64,000 bases of DNA from Algoriphagus aquaeductus (lineage in GTDB: Bacteria > Bacteroidota > Bacteroidia > Cytophagales > Cyclobacteriaceae): the NCBI RefSeq assembly GCF_003253485.1, contig NZ_QKTX01000014.1, positions 1-64,000 of the forward strand, in the 5' to 3' direction. Position numbers and translations under genes: made by a program. Position 1 is the stretch's first letter. The number at the start of each line of letters is the position of its first letter. Below, piece by piece: positions 33,023 through 42,646 of this stretch. The notes beneath the pieces were generated by a model that saw only the letters and a list, made by a program, of their open reading frames with translations, was not told the DNA's origin and searched no databases.

Positions 33023-34978
33023 TTATTGTTCTTTCATGAAGTAAGATTCCTTGAATTTAGCTTTGCTGGAGCTGTCTAATTTGGCTCGGGTCAGGGAATC
33101 CATGGTACTTTTTGTTTCTTCCCATTCGTCCCAAGCTCTTCTCCGATCTCCCTTTTCTCCGGGGCAGGTCAGACAAATCAATCCGGCCTCATTGAATACC
33201 CAAACGGCCTCTTGACGAACATCCGATGATCTATAGCCATTGTTGTAGATGGTATTTCTCAGAATTTCCAATAATGACCTCTCCATGATAAAGGGCCTGT
33301 CGTAAGGGATCTCCAGTCTGAGGTTGATCCGTTGGTCTCGGAAGGATTTCAATTCATTCAGATCATAACCTTCCTCGAAGGTAATGATGGAATCTTGGAC
33401 GCTATAGGAATAGTTCAACTTCTTGGCATTTTCCAAAGCATCCGCTTTAGTCCTACCTCTGGCGGAAAACTCCTGGACCAGAGATACTACCGAATCTGCC
33501 GTACCTACCAATTGAAGGTTAGCCTTATTGAATAGCTCCTCATCCTCCAGATCATTTGCCTTGATGATCAGTGTTCCGGCAGTTAGGGGAAGTGCAGCTT
33601 TTGTTTCCACTTTATTTTCTTCCTTAAACTGGGCTACAATTTTAGGGATCTGGAAACCGGCAATTCCGATGCAGAGCAACCAAAGAGCCAAAGCTACCAA
33701 GGCAAATCGTCCACCGATCAGATTCTTTTGGGCCAAAACACTCAATCCCAAAAGCAAGATCATAATCCCCGGTATAAATACTAGCCCCAAGGAAGCTACT
33801 ACAAGCCAAACCGGAACCAAATCGGTAAACAGCTCAATAGGGAAATTGTCCACGAATGTTCTAAAATCGGTATCAGTGATGCCGAAATAAACCGCCAGGG
33901 AGAGGAGAGGGGCAATGGTCAAAGCCAAACCCAGCATGAAGATGATCAATCCGAAAATCACCCGGATCACGTGAGCCAAAAACCTACCCAAAGGACCCAA
34001 AGCCGAGCCTAAAGCATCAATGATTTTGCCCAAGATCCGAAATGGAGTCATCAGGATTTTTTTCAGGGTAGATTCCGGCTGAGGGGGAATGGGATTGATC
34101 GTTTCTTTGATTGTAGAATCAATGCTGTCCAGGGTGATTTCTCCCCCCTTCATTTTGATTCGCTCAGTGATCGAACTTGCCACCGGAGTAATGATCCAGA
34201 GGATCAGGTATATCAGTAGCCCCGAACCTCCCGCAAAGGTGAGGATCACAAAGGCAAGTCTTACATACAAAACTTCTACTCCGAAATAGGCGGATAATCC
34301 ACTTGCCACACCCCCTAGAACTTTGTCATCTGGGTTTCGGAACAGTTTTTTGATGTTCTTATCCTCTACTACTTCATAGGAAACCGGCAAAATAACCCAA
34401 AGAACGATGTAGGCTATCAACGCGAAGAACCCGAAGCTCATATTGAATTTAAAGTTGTCAAATGGAGTGATATCCAAGAGTCCCGGTCTGAGATTGATAT
34501 TGCCACTGAACAAAAGCAAAATGGCGATCAATCGGGTCCAAAGCGGGTCTATGGAGAAATAATGAGCTATCCCGGCACATACGCCTCCGAGGATTTTTTT
34601 GCTCTCCATTCGCATCAGCTTTTTATAGCCTCCTCGGTCGTTTTGAGGTGGAGTCACATATTTGTAAAAATCATCCTGGGCGGACTGTGGTTCTTTTTCC
34701 TCAGTTTCCTCCTCCACAGTACTGAAATCTGCGATTGTCCCCATTTTTTCAATGAGTCTATCGACATTTTCTGCAGTGATGACCTGCTTGTTGTTTTTCA
34801 GATTGGAAAGGAAAATTTCGGCTATCCGATTTTCGATGTCCGAAATAATCTCTTTGCTGTCCTTGTATCCTGAGAAATGCTTATTGATGGCATCCAGGTA
34901 TTTTCTAAGCGTATCGTATCCGTCTTCTTCGATGTGGAAGAGAATGCCGCTGATGTTGATGCTTATCGTCTTTTTCAT
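33023..34978 (-). CDS. PspC-domain membrane protein
   Basis: The 651-residue inner-membrane protein has two PspC domains. The first (ESKKILGGVCAGIAHYFSID, near residue 126) and the second (DDKVLGGVASGLSAYFGVEV, near 217) are each followed by hydrophobic segments. The first 100 residues are a cytoplasmic domain with YLDAINKHFSGY, and additional membrane spans near residues 330-450 precede a periplasmic domain of beta character. PspC proteins sense envelope stress; this long double-PspC form is typical of Bacteroidota. The padR regulator gene lies 28 bases upstream on the same strand, so it probably controls this gene. Confidence 0.9.
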   Translation of the reverse strand: MKKTISINISGILFHIEEDGYDTLRKYLDAINKHFSGYKDSKEIISDIENRIAEIFLSNLKNNKQVITAENVDRLIEKMGTIADFSTVEEETEEKEPQSAQDDFYKYVTPPQNDRGGYKKLMRMESKKILGGVCAGIAHYFSIDPLWTRLIAILLLFSGNINLRPGLLDITPFDNFKFNMSFGFFALIAYIVLWVILPVSYEVVEDKNIKKLFRNPDDKVLGGVASGLSAYFGVEVLYVRLAFVILTFAGGSGLLIYLILWIITPVASSITERIKMKGGEITLDSIDSTIKETINPIPPQPESTLKKILMTPFRILGKIIDALGSALGPLGRFLAHVIRVIFGLIIFMLGLALTIAPLLSLAVYFGITDTDFRTFVDNFPIELFTDLVPVWLVVASLGLVFIPGIMILLLGLSVLAQKNLIGGRFALVALALWLLCIGIAGFQIPKIVAQFKEENKVETKAALPLTAGTLIIKANDLEDEELFNKANLQLVGTADSVVSLVQEFSARGRTKADALENAKKLNYSYSVQDSIITFEEGYDLNELKSFRDQRINLRLEIPYDRPFIMERSLLEILRNTIYNNGYRSSDVRQEAVWVFNEAGLICLTCPGEKGDRRRAWDEWEETKSTMDSLTRAKLDSSSKAKFKESYFMKEQ

Positions 34979-35006
34979 GGTGGTTCTTTTTTTTAGTCTT
35001 TCCCAA

Positions 35007-35336
35007 TCAGTTTTTTGAGGTGATTTGGAGTGTGGAATTGACCAATGCTGCCCAGGTCTCAGCCAAAGTTTCTAAGAAACTTTTACCTTTCTCGGTAATT
35101 GAGTAATACTTTCTGGGAGGTCCGGCTTCTGATTCTACCCATCGGTAGGTGACCAGTTCAGCGGATTTGAGGCGGTTGAGAAGGGGGTAAAGGGTTCCTT
35201 CTACCACGATCATCTGGGCTTGGGTAAGCTCCTCGATCAGATCGGACGTGTAAACCTCGCCTCGGGAGATGATATGCAGAATGCAAAACTCCAGGAGTCC
35301 CTTGCGCATCTGTATCTGGGTGTTGGCGACATTCAT
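35007..35336 (-). CDS. PadR-family transcriptional regulator
   Basis: The 109-residue winged-helix protein contains RKGLLEFCILHIISRGEVYT, the LIEELTQAQMIVVEGTLYPL recognition region and the wing GPPRKYYSITEKGKSFLETL, all hallmarks of PadR-s1 regulators. Such small repressors respond to stress or small molecules. It leads a two-gene operon with the PspC protein, a common pairing in Bacteroidota in which PadR represses its own operon. The start is an ATG with 365 non-coding bases upstream. Confidence 0.9.
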   Translation of the reverse strand: MNVANTQIQMRKGLLEFCILHIISRGEVYTSDLIEELTQAQMIVVEGTLYPLLNRLKSAELVTYRWVESEAGPPRKYYSITEKGKSFLETLAETWAALVNSTLQITSKN

Positions 35337-35701
35337 GGTGGTTTATTTTTGAAGTGATAGGCAATGGGAAGTCCCATTTATGCTACAGGAAAAGAAAAAG
35401 TAGTACCAATCTTTTCCAAGCTACCTTGTATTGCCTGATTCCTTGCCAAAAAAATCAAATGGTATGAAAGTGGAGGTTAAAAAACCGCATTTGCGCGGTA
35501 GAAAAGGCTTTTCTGAAGAAAGCCTGATTTTTCATTTAAGCGCAGGATTTTTCCTGCCCTTGCGGCAATAAGACCAGGAATGTGCTGCTTCAGGACAGTG
35601 AGGTGTCCGATCATGTACATTTTCATGCAATTAGTAAGGTTAAATTCGGACTAAATCGTAGGGTGTTTTTGATTTTGAATTAATTTGTAGAAGTGAAATC
35701 A
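35337..35701. other. Divergent region with a row of hairpins, possible small-RNA locus
   Basis: No ORF is credible. Four short hairpins follow each other: ACCGC/GCGGT at 35484-35499 (minus-strand reading runs into TTTTTT), AGGCTTT/AAAGCCT at 35505-35525 followed on the plus strand by GATTTTTC, GCAGGA/TCCTGC at 35542-35557, and GGACA/TGTCC at 35593-35608. Two look like terminators pointing away from each other although no annotated gene ends here. TTAATTTG at 35680-35687 is a near match to the -7 box for the porV2-type gene. Confidence 0.35.
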
Positions 35702-36823
35702 ATGAATGTGAGATTTTTATTCGTTTTATTCCTTTTAGTCCTTACTAACCTTTCGGTCTCTTCCGTTTTTTCGCAGAGCCTGACTCCCAAGTATTCCAAT
35801 GAATTCCTGAATATTGGAGTTGGGGCAAGGGCTTTAGGTATGGGAGGAACTCAAGTGGGTTCTGTCCGTGATGTGACCGCTTCCTATTGGAATCCGGCAG
35901 CTTTAACCTCCATACAGCATAAGTATGAGTTTTCCCTGATGCATGCCGAATACTTTGCAGGGATCGCCCAATATGATTACTTAGGATTTACTACCCCTGT
36001 CGGAAACCAAAACCAAGTGGCGGTTTCGCTTATCCGTTTTGGTGTGGATGACATCCCGGACACCCGGTTTTTGTATGATGCCAATGGAGCACTCAACTAC
36101 AACAATATCCAATTTTTCAATGCCGCTGATTATGCACTATTACTCAGCTTTGCCCGAGAGGTATCTGACAAAATCAAACTTGGAGCGAATGCCAAGATAA
36201 TTCATCGAAATGTGGGCAAGTTTGCTCAGGCTTGGGGATTTGGGCTTGATTTGGGAGGGATTTACCGGAGCAAGCAGCTCACTTTTGGATTGACGCTGAG
36301 GGACATCACCACCACCTACAATGCCTGGACCCATGACGCCGATCAAGTCAGAGATATCTATGCTCAAACTAACAATGAAATCCCGGTCAATACGGTAGAG
36401 CTCACCTTGCCCAGGGCAATTGCAGGCCTTGCGTATGATTGGAAAATTGGCTCTCAGTTCACCATGGTTACTGCTGTGGATTTGGAAACCACCTTTGACG
36501 GACCCCGCAATACCTTGGTCTCCACTGAGGTGTTGAGCATTGATCCTCGCTTTGGGCTGGAATTGGGATTTAAAAAATTGGCCTATGTCAGAGCTGGCAT
36601 GAGTAACTTTCAGTATATCAAAGATTTTGATGGTTCTGAATCGCTCAATTTCCTGCCCAGCGCAGGTTTGGGTATCGTGATCAGCGATAGGTTCCAGATC
36701 GATTATGCGTTGGCTGATTTGGGGGATGTGTCCGAAAGCCCTTATTCGCACATATTTAGTATCAAAGTGAGTTTGGAAAAGTTGGGTCCTGATTTCAGAA
36801 AATTTAAAGGCTGGGAAAGATGA
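35702..36823 (+). CDS. PorV2-like type IX secretion outer-membrane protein
   Basis: The protein has a Sec signal peptide (LFVLFLLVLTNLSVSSVFSQ) and a FadL/OmpP1-like beta-barrel. The N-terminal block EFLNIGVGARALGMGGTQVG followed by SVRDVTASYWNPAAL is characteristic of the PorV/PorQ group, whose members sit in the outer membrane and shuttle type IX cargo to the PorU sortase. The last strand ends near RFQIDYALADLGDVSESPYS. I prefer ATG 35702 over GTG 35693. The stop overlaps the start of the PorU-like gene (ATGA), so the pair is translationally coupled; this adjacency suits the accessory PorV2/PorU2 pair more than the core PorV. Confidence 0.8.
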   Translation: MNVRFLFVLFLLVLTNLSVSSVFSQSLTPKYSNEFLNIGVGARALGMGGTQVGSVRDVTASYWNPAALTSIQHKYEFSLMHAEYFAGIAQYDYLGFTTPVGNQNQVAVSLIRFGVDDIPDTRFLYDANGALNYNNIQFFNAADYALLLSFAREVSDKIKLGANAKIIHRNVGKFAQAWGFGLDLGGIYRSKQLTFGLTLRDITTTYNAWTHDADQVRDIYAQTNNEIPVNTVELTLPRAIAGLAYDWKIGSQFTMVTAVDLETTFDGPRNTLVSTEVLSIDPRFGLELGFKKLAYVRAGMSNFQYIKDFDGSESLNFLPSAGLGIVISDRFQIDYALADLGDVSESPYSHIFSIKVSLEKLGPDFRKFKGWER

Positions 36824-39800
36824 GCAGGATGAAATTGGCATTGGCTATAGGGTTGTTTTTTGCCTCTTGGATTCAGATTCAGGCGCAAGATCCTATATGG
36901 TATGATTACGGGTTGACCTATTATAAGATTCCAACGGCCAAAGACGGTATTTATCGGATTTCTCCAGAAGCACTTTCGTCCTCAGGGATCAATCTCCAAA
37001 ATACCGATCCCCGCAATATCCGTGTATTTCATCGGGGAAAAGAAGTTGCGATTCATGTGTCTGGAGAAAATGACGGCAAACTTGACCCTACGGATTTTAT
37101 CGATTTTTACGGCATCAGGAATGATGCGGAGTTGGATAAAAAGCTTTACCTGGGGTTTGATAAAATCCCCAACCCCTATTTCAATACCTATACAGATACG
37201 ACCGCATTTTTCCTGACGGTCACACCGGGAGTTCAAGGAAAAAGGATGCAAGTCCGTGCAACGCCCCCGATCACCACGCCGACGATTTCCAACTATGAGA
37301 CGGAACAGCTTCAGGTATTTTCAGATCAATACTCTCTGGGAGTAGCCTATACCCTGGGATTCCGAAAATCCTCTTATGATTTAGGACAAGGTTGGATGGG
37401 CACAATCATTACCAAAGGAAGCCCCAGAGATGTGGTGTTTTCTAATTTGGGCGCCTTGCTCAATGCAGGTACAGCGACCCTGGAAATCGGGCTGGTCGGT
37501 CGGTCGGAAAATCCGCATTCGGCAGTAATCAGCGCCGGTCCTATCGCCACTACCCAGCGGGTACTGTCCACCTCCAATTTCAACAGCTTTGAGTATCCCC
37601 AGCTGAGCATCCCTCTTCAGATGTCTGATTTCAATCCCAATGGTTCAATTGTAATCCGGGTCAATCCTCAAGGTGCTCAAGCTACAGACAATATTTCTAT
37701 TGCGTACGCCAAGATCAAGTTTAGAAAACCGATAGAGCAGGGGGATTTTGGAGCCAAAACGATGATGTTTCTTCAGGGAAATCAGCGAGCGGTCATTAAC
37801 CTCGCCCAGGAAATGTATGTGGGATATGATGTTCAGGATATCTATTCGGCTCAAAGAGTCACGATTGAGAAATCGGGAACCACGATGAGTTTTCAGGCAG
37901 GAGTAACCGATCGGGCGAGCAAAATTTGGATTCAGCAGGAAAAGACGGTTACCCCTGTTCAAAAGCTCATTCCTGTCAAATTCCGGAATTATTTGGCCCA
38001 AAAGTCGGATTTTATACTAGTTGGCCATAAAGAATTGGAGAAGCCGAGTAAAACCCATCAAAATCCGCTTAAAAGTTATGCAGCCCATAGGGCTTCCCCT
38101 GCCGGTGGAGGATATGATACCTTGGTCGTGAAGATGGATGAGCTCTATGATCAGTATGGATATGGAGAAAAATCACCTGTTGCCTTATATGAATTTTTAA
38201 GAGCGTACTGGCCGGTTCATCGTCCTTCCCATTTGCTGTTGGCGGCAAGGTCCCTAGCCGTGTATTCCCAAGGCAGATTGGGCAACCTCAATGTGTACTA
38301 TCGCAATGCTCCGCAAGCCTTCGATTTTCAGGATTTAGTTCCCGTGGGAGGTTATCCCTTTTCTGACAATGTGTATGTGCTGGAATTAGATCCTCAAAAG
38401 CCCTTGATTCCTGCCATGGCGGTGGGTAGGATCCCCGCCAAAAACTCCCAACAGCTATCGGATTACCTGGAAAAAGCGATTGAAAAAGATCTGGTCGGGG
38501 CTTCTGAACCTTGGCAAAAAGAGATTATTCATCTGGGTGGTGGGGTTTCCGAATTCGAGCTGGAACGGTACTTTAATTTCTTGAATGGGTTCAAAACCAT
38601 CGCAGAAGGGCCTTACCTGGGAGGCAAGGTCACGACTTACCGGAAGCGCTCCAATTCCGTGGTAGAGACAATCGATATTTCCGGGGATCTGAATGACGGA
38701 AAGTCCTTGTTGACCTTCTTCGGACATGGTTCACCGACTGTCATTGATATTGAGATCGGTTTTGCATCGGATCCTACGCTGGGATATGCCAATCGTGGAA
38801 AATACCCTGTGATGCTTTTCAACGGGTGTGATTATGGAAGTGCCTTTGGGACGACTTATACTCAGGGAGAGGACTGGGTGATCACGCCTCAGAAAGGAGC
38901 CTCCAATATTATGGCAAATACCTCGATCGGAGTGGATGTGATTCTCAGAAGGTATTCGGATGCGTTTTACCATTTCGCTTTTGCGGATAGTTCGAGCATC
39001 TATCAGACTGTCGGGGAGGTGAAAAGAAGGGCTGAGGAATTTTTTGTGAATTCTTATGGAATAAGTCCTTTGAATTATTCCCACATGGAGCAAATGGTGA
39101 TGCTGGGCGACCCGGCTGCCAAAATTTTTCCTGCCAACAAACCCGATTACAGTATCCGGGAAAGCGAGGTTAAACTGGAAACCTTCGATGGAAGCCCACT
39201 TACGGCCATTTCTGACAGTCTCAAGCTTTCTTTTGTCATCCGAAACCTCGGTATTACTGATACAGAGCCTGTGAAATATAAGATTGAACGCAGGCTTCCG
39301 GATGGAACCATGATCAGTTTTGATCCGGTTCAGATTTCTGCCATTTCCAGGTTGGATACCTTAGCGTTTTCGATTCCCAACTTTCAGGTAGAGGCAGCAG
39401 GGGAAAATGTGTTTACCCTGACGGTGAATCCTGACCGAGTCGTCAAGGAGATGACTTTTGCCAATAATTCGGTGAATTTTTCCGCTTTTATTGCTTTGAG
39501 TGGGACGATCAATTTGTTCCCGGTTGATTTTGGAATCGTCAGGGAAAAAGAATTGAAACTACTTGCCCAAGCTCCCGGAAAAGTGGCCGAAAACCGAACC
39601 TTGATTCTCCAAATGGATACTACGAGCAGGTTCAATTCGGCATTTAGGAAGGAAGTCAGAATGACGACCTCCGGCTTGGTAGAGTGGCCGGTCACACTCC
39701 TGCCCGGAAATGATTCCACTACCTATTTCTGGAGGTCCAAATACCAGGACCCCTTACCCGGGGAGTCTGACAATTGGACGAGTAGCAGCTTTTCTTTTAT

Positions 39801-41835
39801 CCCCAATACTTCCAATGGATGGACTCAGCGCGTGGAGGACCAGCTCAAGCAATCTCAGGCAGAAAACCTTGAATTGGATAAATCCTGGAAATATATCCGG
39901 CAAAAAATTGGTATTGAGGTGTTTACAGTAGGTGCAGGAGTAGACTCCCTCAGCTTTCGCAACACTCAGTTTTACCTCAATCAGGTGCCTCAAATTATTG
40001 ACAATGTCAACAATGCCAACAGTAGACTTTGTCCAAACGGGTCTTTGGGATTGGTGGCCATAGATCAAAAGACTCTCATACCTTATTTGGCTATTCCGGT
40101 TCCCGGATTTGATATTTTGGATTCCAGATCTTGTGGTCGACTTCCTCAAATGATCCAAAGTATTCAAAATGCCTGGATCACCACGCCTGGAAACAACACC
40201 CTACAAGACTATGTCAGGGGAGTGAAGGAGGGAGATTATGTGGTGATTTTCTCGGTGGGAAATGTGACGTTTGACTCTTGGCCCGATCGGGCATACCAAA
40301 GCTTACGGGAGTTTGGTGCCAATGAGGCAACACTCAGAGCTTTGCAAACTGGGGATCCCTACATCTTGTATGGGCGAAAAGGGATGCGAGCAGGTGAGGC
40401 TATTGAAATCGTGGGTAATCCAAATTTCCAAGCTCCGGCCAGACAGCAGACCCTCAGTTTTGAATCGGATTTGGAAGGATATCTCACCAATGGCGTCATC
40501 ATCACCCCGAGAATCGGTCCTGCCTCTTCCTGGGAGCGCTTTTTCCAGAAGGTCAATCCACGCTCGTGGATCAATGAGGAGGACTTTACCTATTTTGATA
40601 TCATCGGTGTCACTTCGGAAGGGGAAGAGCAGCTATTGGCGGCTAATAGGCTGGAGAGTGAGCTGGATCTTTCATTTGTGGACCCGGTCAGCTATCCCTA
40701 CCTCAGGCTGAGATACAGCATGAATGACCCCAATTCGACCGCCCCATCCCAATTGAATCGTTGGCAGGTGAATTATGAAGGAGTTCCTGAAGGCGTGTTG
40801 CTTCAAAAGAGCGCAGCACAGCCCCAACAATTGCGGGAAGGCCAAACAGGTCGGGTTGATTTTTCCTTTAAAAATGCCTCCATTTATGATTTTTCAGATT
40901 CGGTGAGGGTGGATTGGAAAATGTTTCATGTGCCTACCCAAAAGACTGAAAATTTCTCCCGAAAAATAGCACCGGTTCGAGCCGGGCAATCAGTGGATTT
41001 CTCGGTGGACTTTAATACCATTGGTCGAGCCGGTGAGACGCATCTGGAAGTGTATGCCAATCCTCAGATCCTTCTTGAACAAACCTATCGAAATAATCGG
41101 ATCGACCTTGGACCCACCTTTGTGGTCGAAGGAGATAATTCTACCTCCTTGCTGGATGTTAATTTTGACGGAATTTATATCATGGATGGAGATCTGGTGT
41201 CTCCCAATGTGATGGTAGTGGCCCAACTCATCAATGATCAAACCTTGCTCTACAAAAAGGACACCGTAGGTATGGAGATTTTCTTGAAGAAAAACTGTGA
41301 GGGGTGTCAGTTTGCCAAGATCAATTTCTCCAATCCCAATGTCTCTTGGTCTCCTGCCAGTGATGGAAACAACTTCCGGGTCTCTTTTATTCCCGGTCCG
41401 CTCGAAGATGGTATTTACACCCTCAGGATTACCAATGAAGGATCTCAGCAACCTTATGAAATTACTTTTGAGGTGGTCAATGAATCTCAGATTACCAATT
41501 TTTATCCCTACCCCAATCCCTTTAGTACGTCTGTGAGATTTGTTTTCACAGTTACAGGTTCGGAGGTCCCGGATGAAATCAAGATTCAAATCATGACTGT
41601 GACCGGAAGAGTAGTAAGGGAAATCCTACAGTCTGAACTGGGCCCCATTCGAATCGGAAATAATCTCACCGAATATGCCTGGGATGGAAGAGATGAATTT
41701 GGTGATCAGTTAGCGAATGGAGTGTATATCTACCGGGTGTTGGTCAGGAAAAACGGGCAATTCATGGAGCATCGTCCCACTGCCGGAGACAGAGGATTTA
41801 CCAAAGGATACGGGAAAATGTACCTGTTGCGCTAG
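36820..41835 (+). CDS. PorU2-like type IX secretion sortase (C25 gingipain-type peptidase)
   Basis: The 1671-residue protein has an N-terminal signal (LALAIGLFFASWIQIQAQDP), a C25 cysteine-peptidase core with LLTFFGHGSPTVIDIEIG (catalytic His, near residue 635) and VMLFNGCDYGSAFG (catalytic Cys, near 670), then several beta-sandwich domains (CARDB/FlgD-Ig-like) and a type IX C-terminal domain with YPYPNPFSTSVRFVF and a conserved GVYIYRVLV strand. PorU-type sortases cut the C-terminal signal of T9SS cargo and attach it to lipopolysaccharide at the cell surface. At about 1,670 residues it is longer than core PorU (about 1,150) and fits PorU2. It is coupled to the PorV2-like gene by an ATGA overlap. 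Its TAG stop shares CTAG with the opposite gene. Confidence 0.85.
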   Translation: MSRMKLALAIGLFFASWIQIQAQDPIWYDYGLTYYKIPTAKDGIYRISPEALSSSGINLQNTDPRNIRVFHRGKEVAIHVSGENDGKLDPTDFIDFYGIRNDAELDKKLYLGFDKIPNPYFNTYTDTTAFFLTVTPGVQGKRMQVRATPPITTPTISNYETEQLQVFSDQYSLGVAYTLGFRKSSYDLGQGWMGTIITKGSPRDVVFSNLGALLNAGTATLEIGLVGRSENPHSAVISAGPIATTQRVLSTSNFNSFEYPQLSIPLQMSDFNPNGSIVIRVNPQGAQATDNISIAYAKIKFRKPIEQGDFGAKTMMFLQGNQRAVINLAQEMYVGYDVQDIYSAQRVTIEKSGTTMSFQAGVTDRASKIWIQQEKTVTPVQKLIPVKFRNYLAQKSDFILVGHKELEKPSKTHQNPLKSYAAHRASPAGGGYDTLVVKMDELYDQYGYGEKSPVALYEFLRAYWPVHRPSHLLLAARSLAVYSQGRLGNLNVYYRNAPQAFDFQDLVPVGGYPFSDNVYVLELDPQKPLIPAMAVGRIPAKNSQQLSDYLEKAIEKDLVGASEPWQKEIIHLGGGVSEFELERYFNFLNGFKTIAEGPYLGGKVTTYRKRSNSVVETIDISGDLNDGKSLLTFFGHGSPTVIDIEIGFASDPTLGYANRGKYPVMLFNGCDYGSAFGTTYTQGEDWVITPQKGASNIMANTSIGVDVILRRYSDAFYHFAFADSSSIYQTVGEVKRRAEEFFVNSYGISPLNYSHMEQMVMLGDPAAKIFPANKPDYSIRESEVKLETFDGSPLTAISDSLKLSFVIRNLGITDTEPVKYKIERRLPDGTMISFDPVQISAISRLDTLAFSIPNFQVEAAGENVFTLTVNPDRVVKEMTFANNSVNFSAFIALSGTINLFPVDFGIVREKELKLLAQAPGKVAENRTLILQMDTTSRFNSAFRKEVRMTTSGLVEWPVTLLPGNDSTTYFWRSKYQDPLPGESDNWTSSSFSFIPNTSNGWTQRVEDQLKQSQAENLELDKSWKYIRQKIGIEVFTVGAGVDSLSFRNTQFYLNQVPQIIDNVNNANSRLCPNGSLGLVAIDQKTLIPYLAIPVPGFDILDSRSCGRLPQMIQSIQNAWITTPGNNTLQDYVRGVKEGDYVVIFSVGNVTFDSWPDRAYQSLREFGANEATLRALQTGDPYILYGRKGMRAGEAIEIVGNPNFQAPARQQTLSFESDLEGYLTNGVIITPRIGPASSWERFFQKVNPRSWINEEDFTYFDIIGVTSEGEEQLLAANRLESELDLSFVDPVSYPYLRLRYSMNDPNSTAPSQLNRWQVNYEGVPEGVLLQKSAAQPQQLREGQTGRVDFSFKNASIYDFSDSVRVDWKMFHVPTQKTENFSRKIAPVRAGQSVDFSVDFNTIGRAGETHLEVYANPQILLEQTYRNNRIDLGPTFVVEGDNSTSLLDVNFDGIYIMDGDLVSPNVMVVAQLINDQTLLYKKDTVGMEIFLKKNCEGCQFAKINFSNPNVSWSPASDGNNFRVSFIPGPLEDGIYTLRITNEGSQQPYEITFEVVNESQITNFYPYPNPFSTSVRFVFTVTGSEVPDEIKIQIMTVTGRVVREILQSELGPIRIGNNLTEYAWDGRDEFGDQLANGVYIYRVLVRKNGQFMEHRPTAGDRGFTKGYGKMYLLR

Positions 41836-42527
41836 GGTTTTGTTTTCTTCCAACTGTGATATATTCCTGCCACACTCAGAATCAGCAGAAATATCAAAAT
41901 AATCCACTGTACCGGATGATTGAGAGATTCCTTTGCGCCCAAAAAGCTGTTGGCTACCATACCGGTGGCAAATGCAAGAAAAGTTCGGGGGAGCATGCCC
42001 GGAACACCATACCGAATTATGCTCAGAAAAGGGATCTTCAGACTTGCAAAAAGGAAATTGGAAATAGCAAAGGGGATCACAGGACTGATCCGAATGAAGA
42101 AAACCAACCCCGACGGTCGCTCGATTCTGGACTGAAGTTCCTTTTCTAATTCCGGATTTCTGGCATAGACCAGTGCCAGGAAGTCTGCGTTTAGCATTTT
42201 TCCCAAGGCATATCCTATCCCGTTGGCAAGGATATAGGCAATCAGCAAATCCGGAAATGCTGTCCAACCCCAAAAGAATCCACAAGCCAAAGCCGTCAAG
42301 GTAGTGGGGAGTAAAGCCAAGCCCAAGATACAGGAAAGCGCAATAGTCAATAGGGCATGATCCATGAAACGCTGGAGGGGAATTGTTTCCACTAAAGCGT
42401 ACTCCGAAACCAAGCAAAAAGAACCCAACAGGGGAATTATTCCTACCCAGATCCAACCGATTACAGCCACCGGATGTGCCTTGAAGTACTCGACTAAAAT
42501 TTTGAAAATACTGCCCTTTTTTGTCAT
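41832..42527 (-). CDS. VTT/TMEM64-family (DedA-like) membrane protein
   Basis: The 231-residue protein has five or six membrane segments. The VTT core contains LALLPTTLTALACGFFWGW, ANGIGYALGKMLN and VFFIRISPVIPFAISNFLF, followed by YGVPGMLPRTFLAFATGMVA. TVP38/TMEM64 (VTT) proteins act as lipid scramblases or transport helpers in bacterial inner membranes; substrate unknown. It converges on the porU2-type gene with a 4-base overlap: the bases CTAG at 41832-41835 give the TAG stop of both genes. Upstream, 119 bases separate it from the divergent cystathionine gamma-synthase-type gene. Confidence 0.85.
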   Translation of the reverse strand: MTKKGSIFKILVEYFKAHPVAVIGWIWVGIIPLLGSFCLVSEYALVETIPLQRFMDHALLTIALSCILGLALLPTTLTALACGFFWGWTAFPDLLIAYILANGIGYALGKMLNADFLALVYARNPELEKELQSRIERPSGLVFFIRISPVIPFAISNFLFASLKIPFLSIIRYGVPGMLPRTFLAFATGMVANSFLGAKESLNHPVQWIILIFLLILSVAGIYHSWKKTKP

Positions 42528-42646
42528 CTTTGGGTCCTTTTGGGATTAATCGCAGGCAAGTTTAGCACCTGGGATCGGAATTACCCCTAAGTTCCTTTGC
42601 CAGTTTTCGATTTAACTTCCTACCCATATATTTAACCAACTGATTC

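Noticed and set aside
41710..42456. 248-residue minus-strand ORF over the porU2 end and VTT gene
   Set aside because: It is in a different frame of the well-supported VTT gene and is rich in Cys, Ser and Gly without domain sense.
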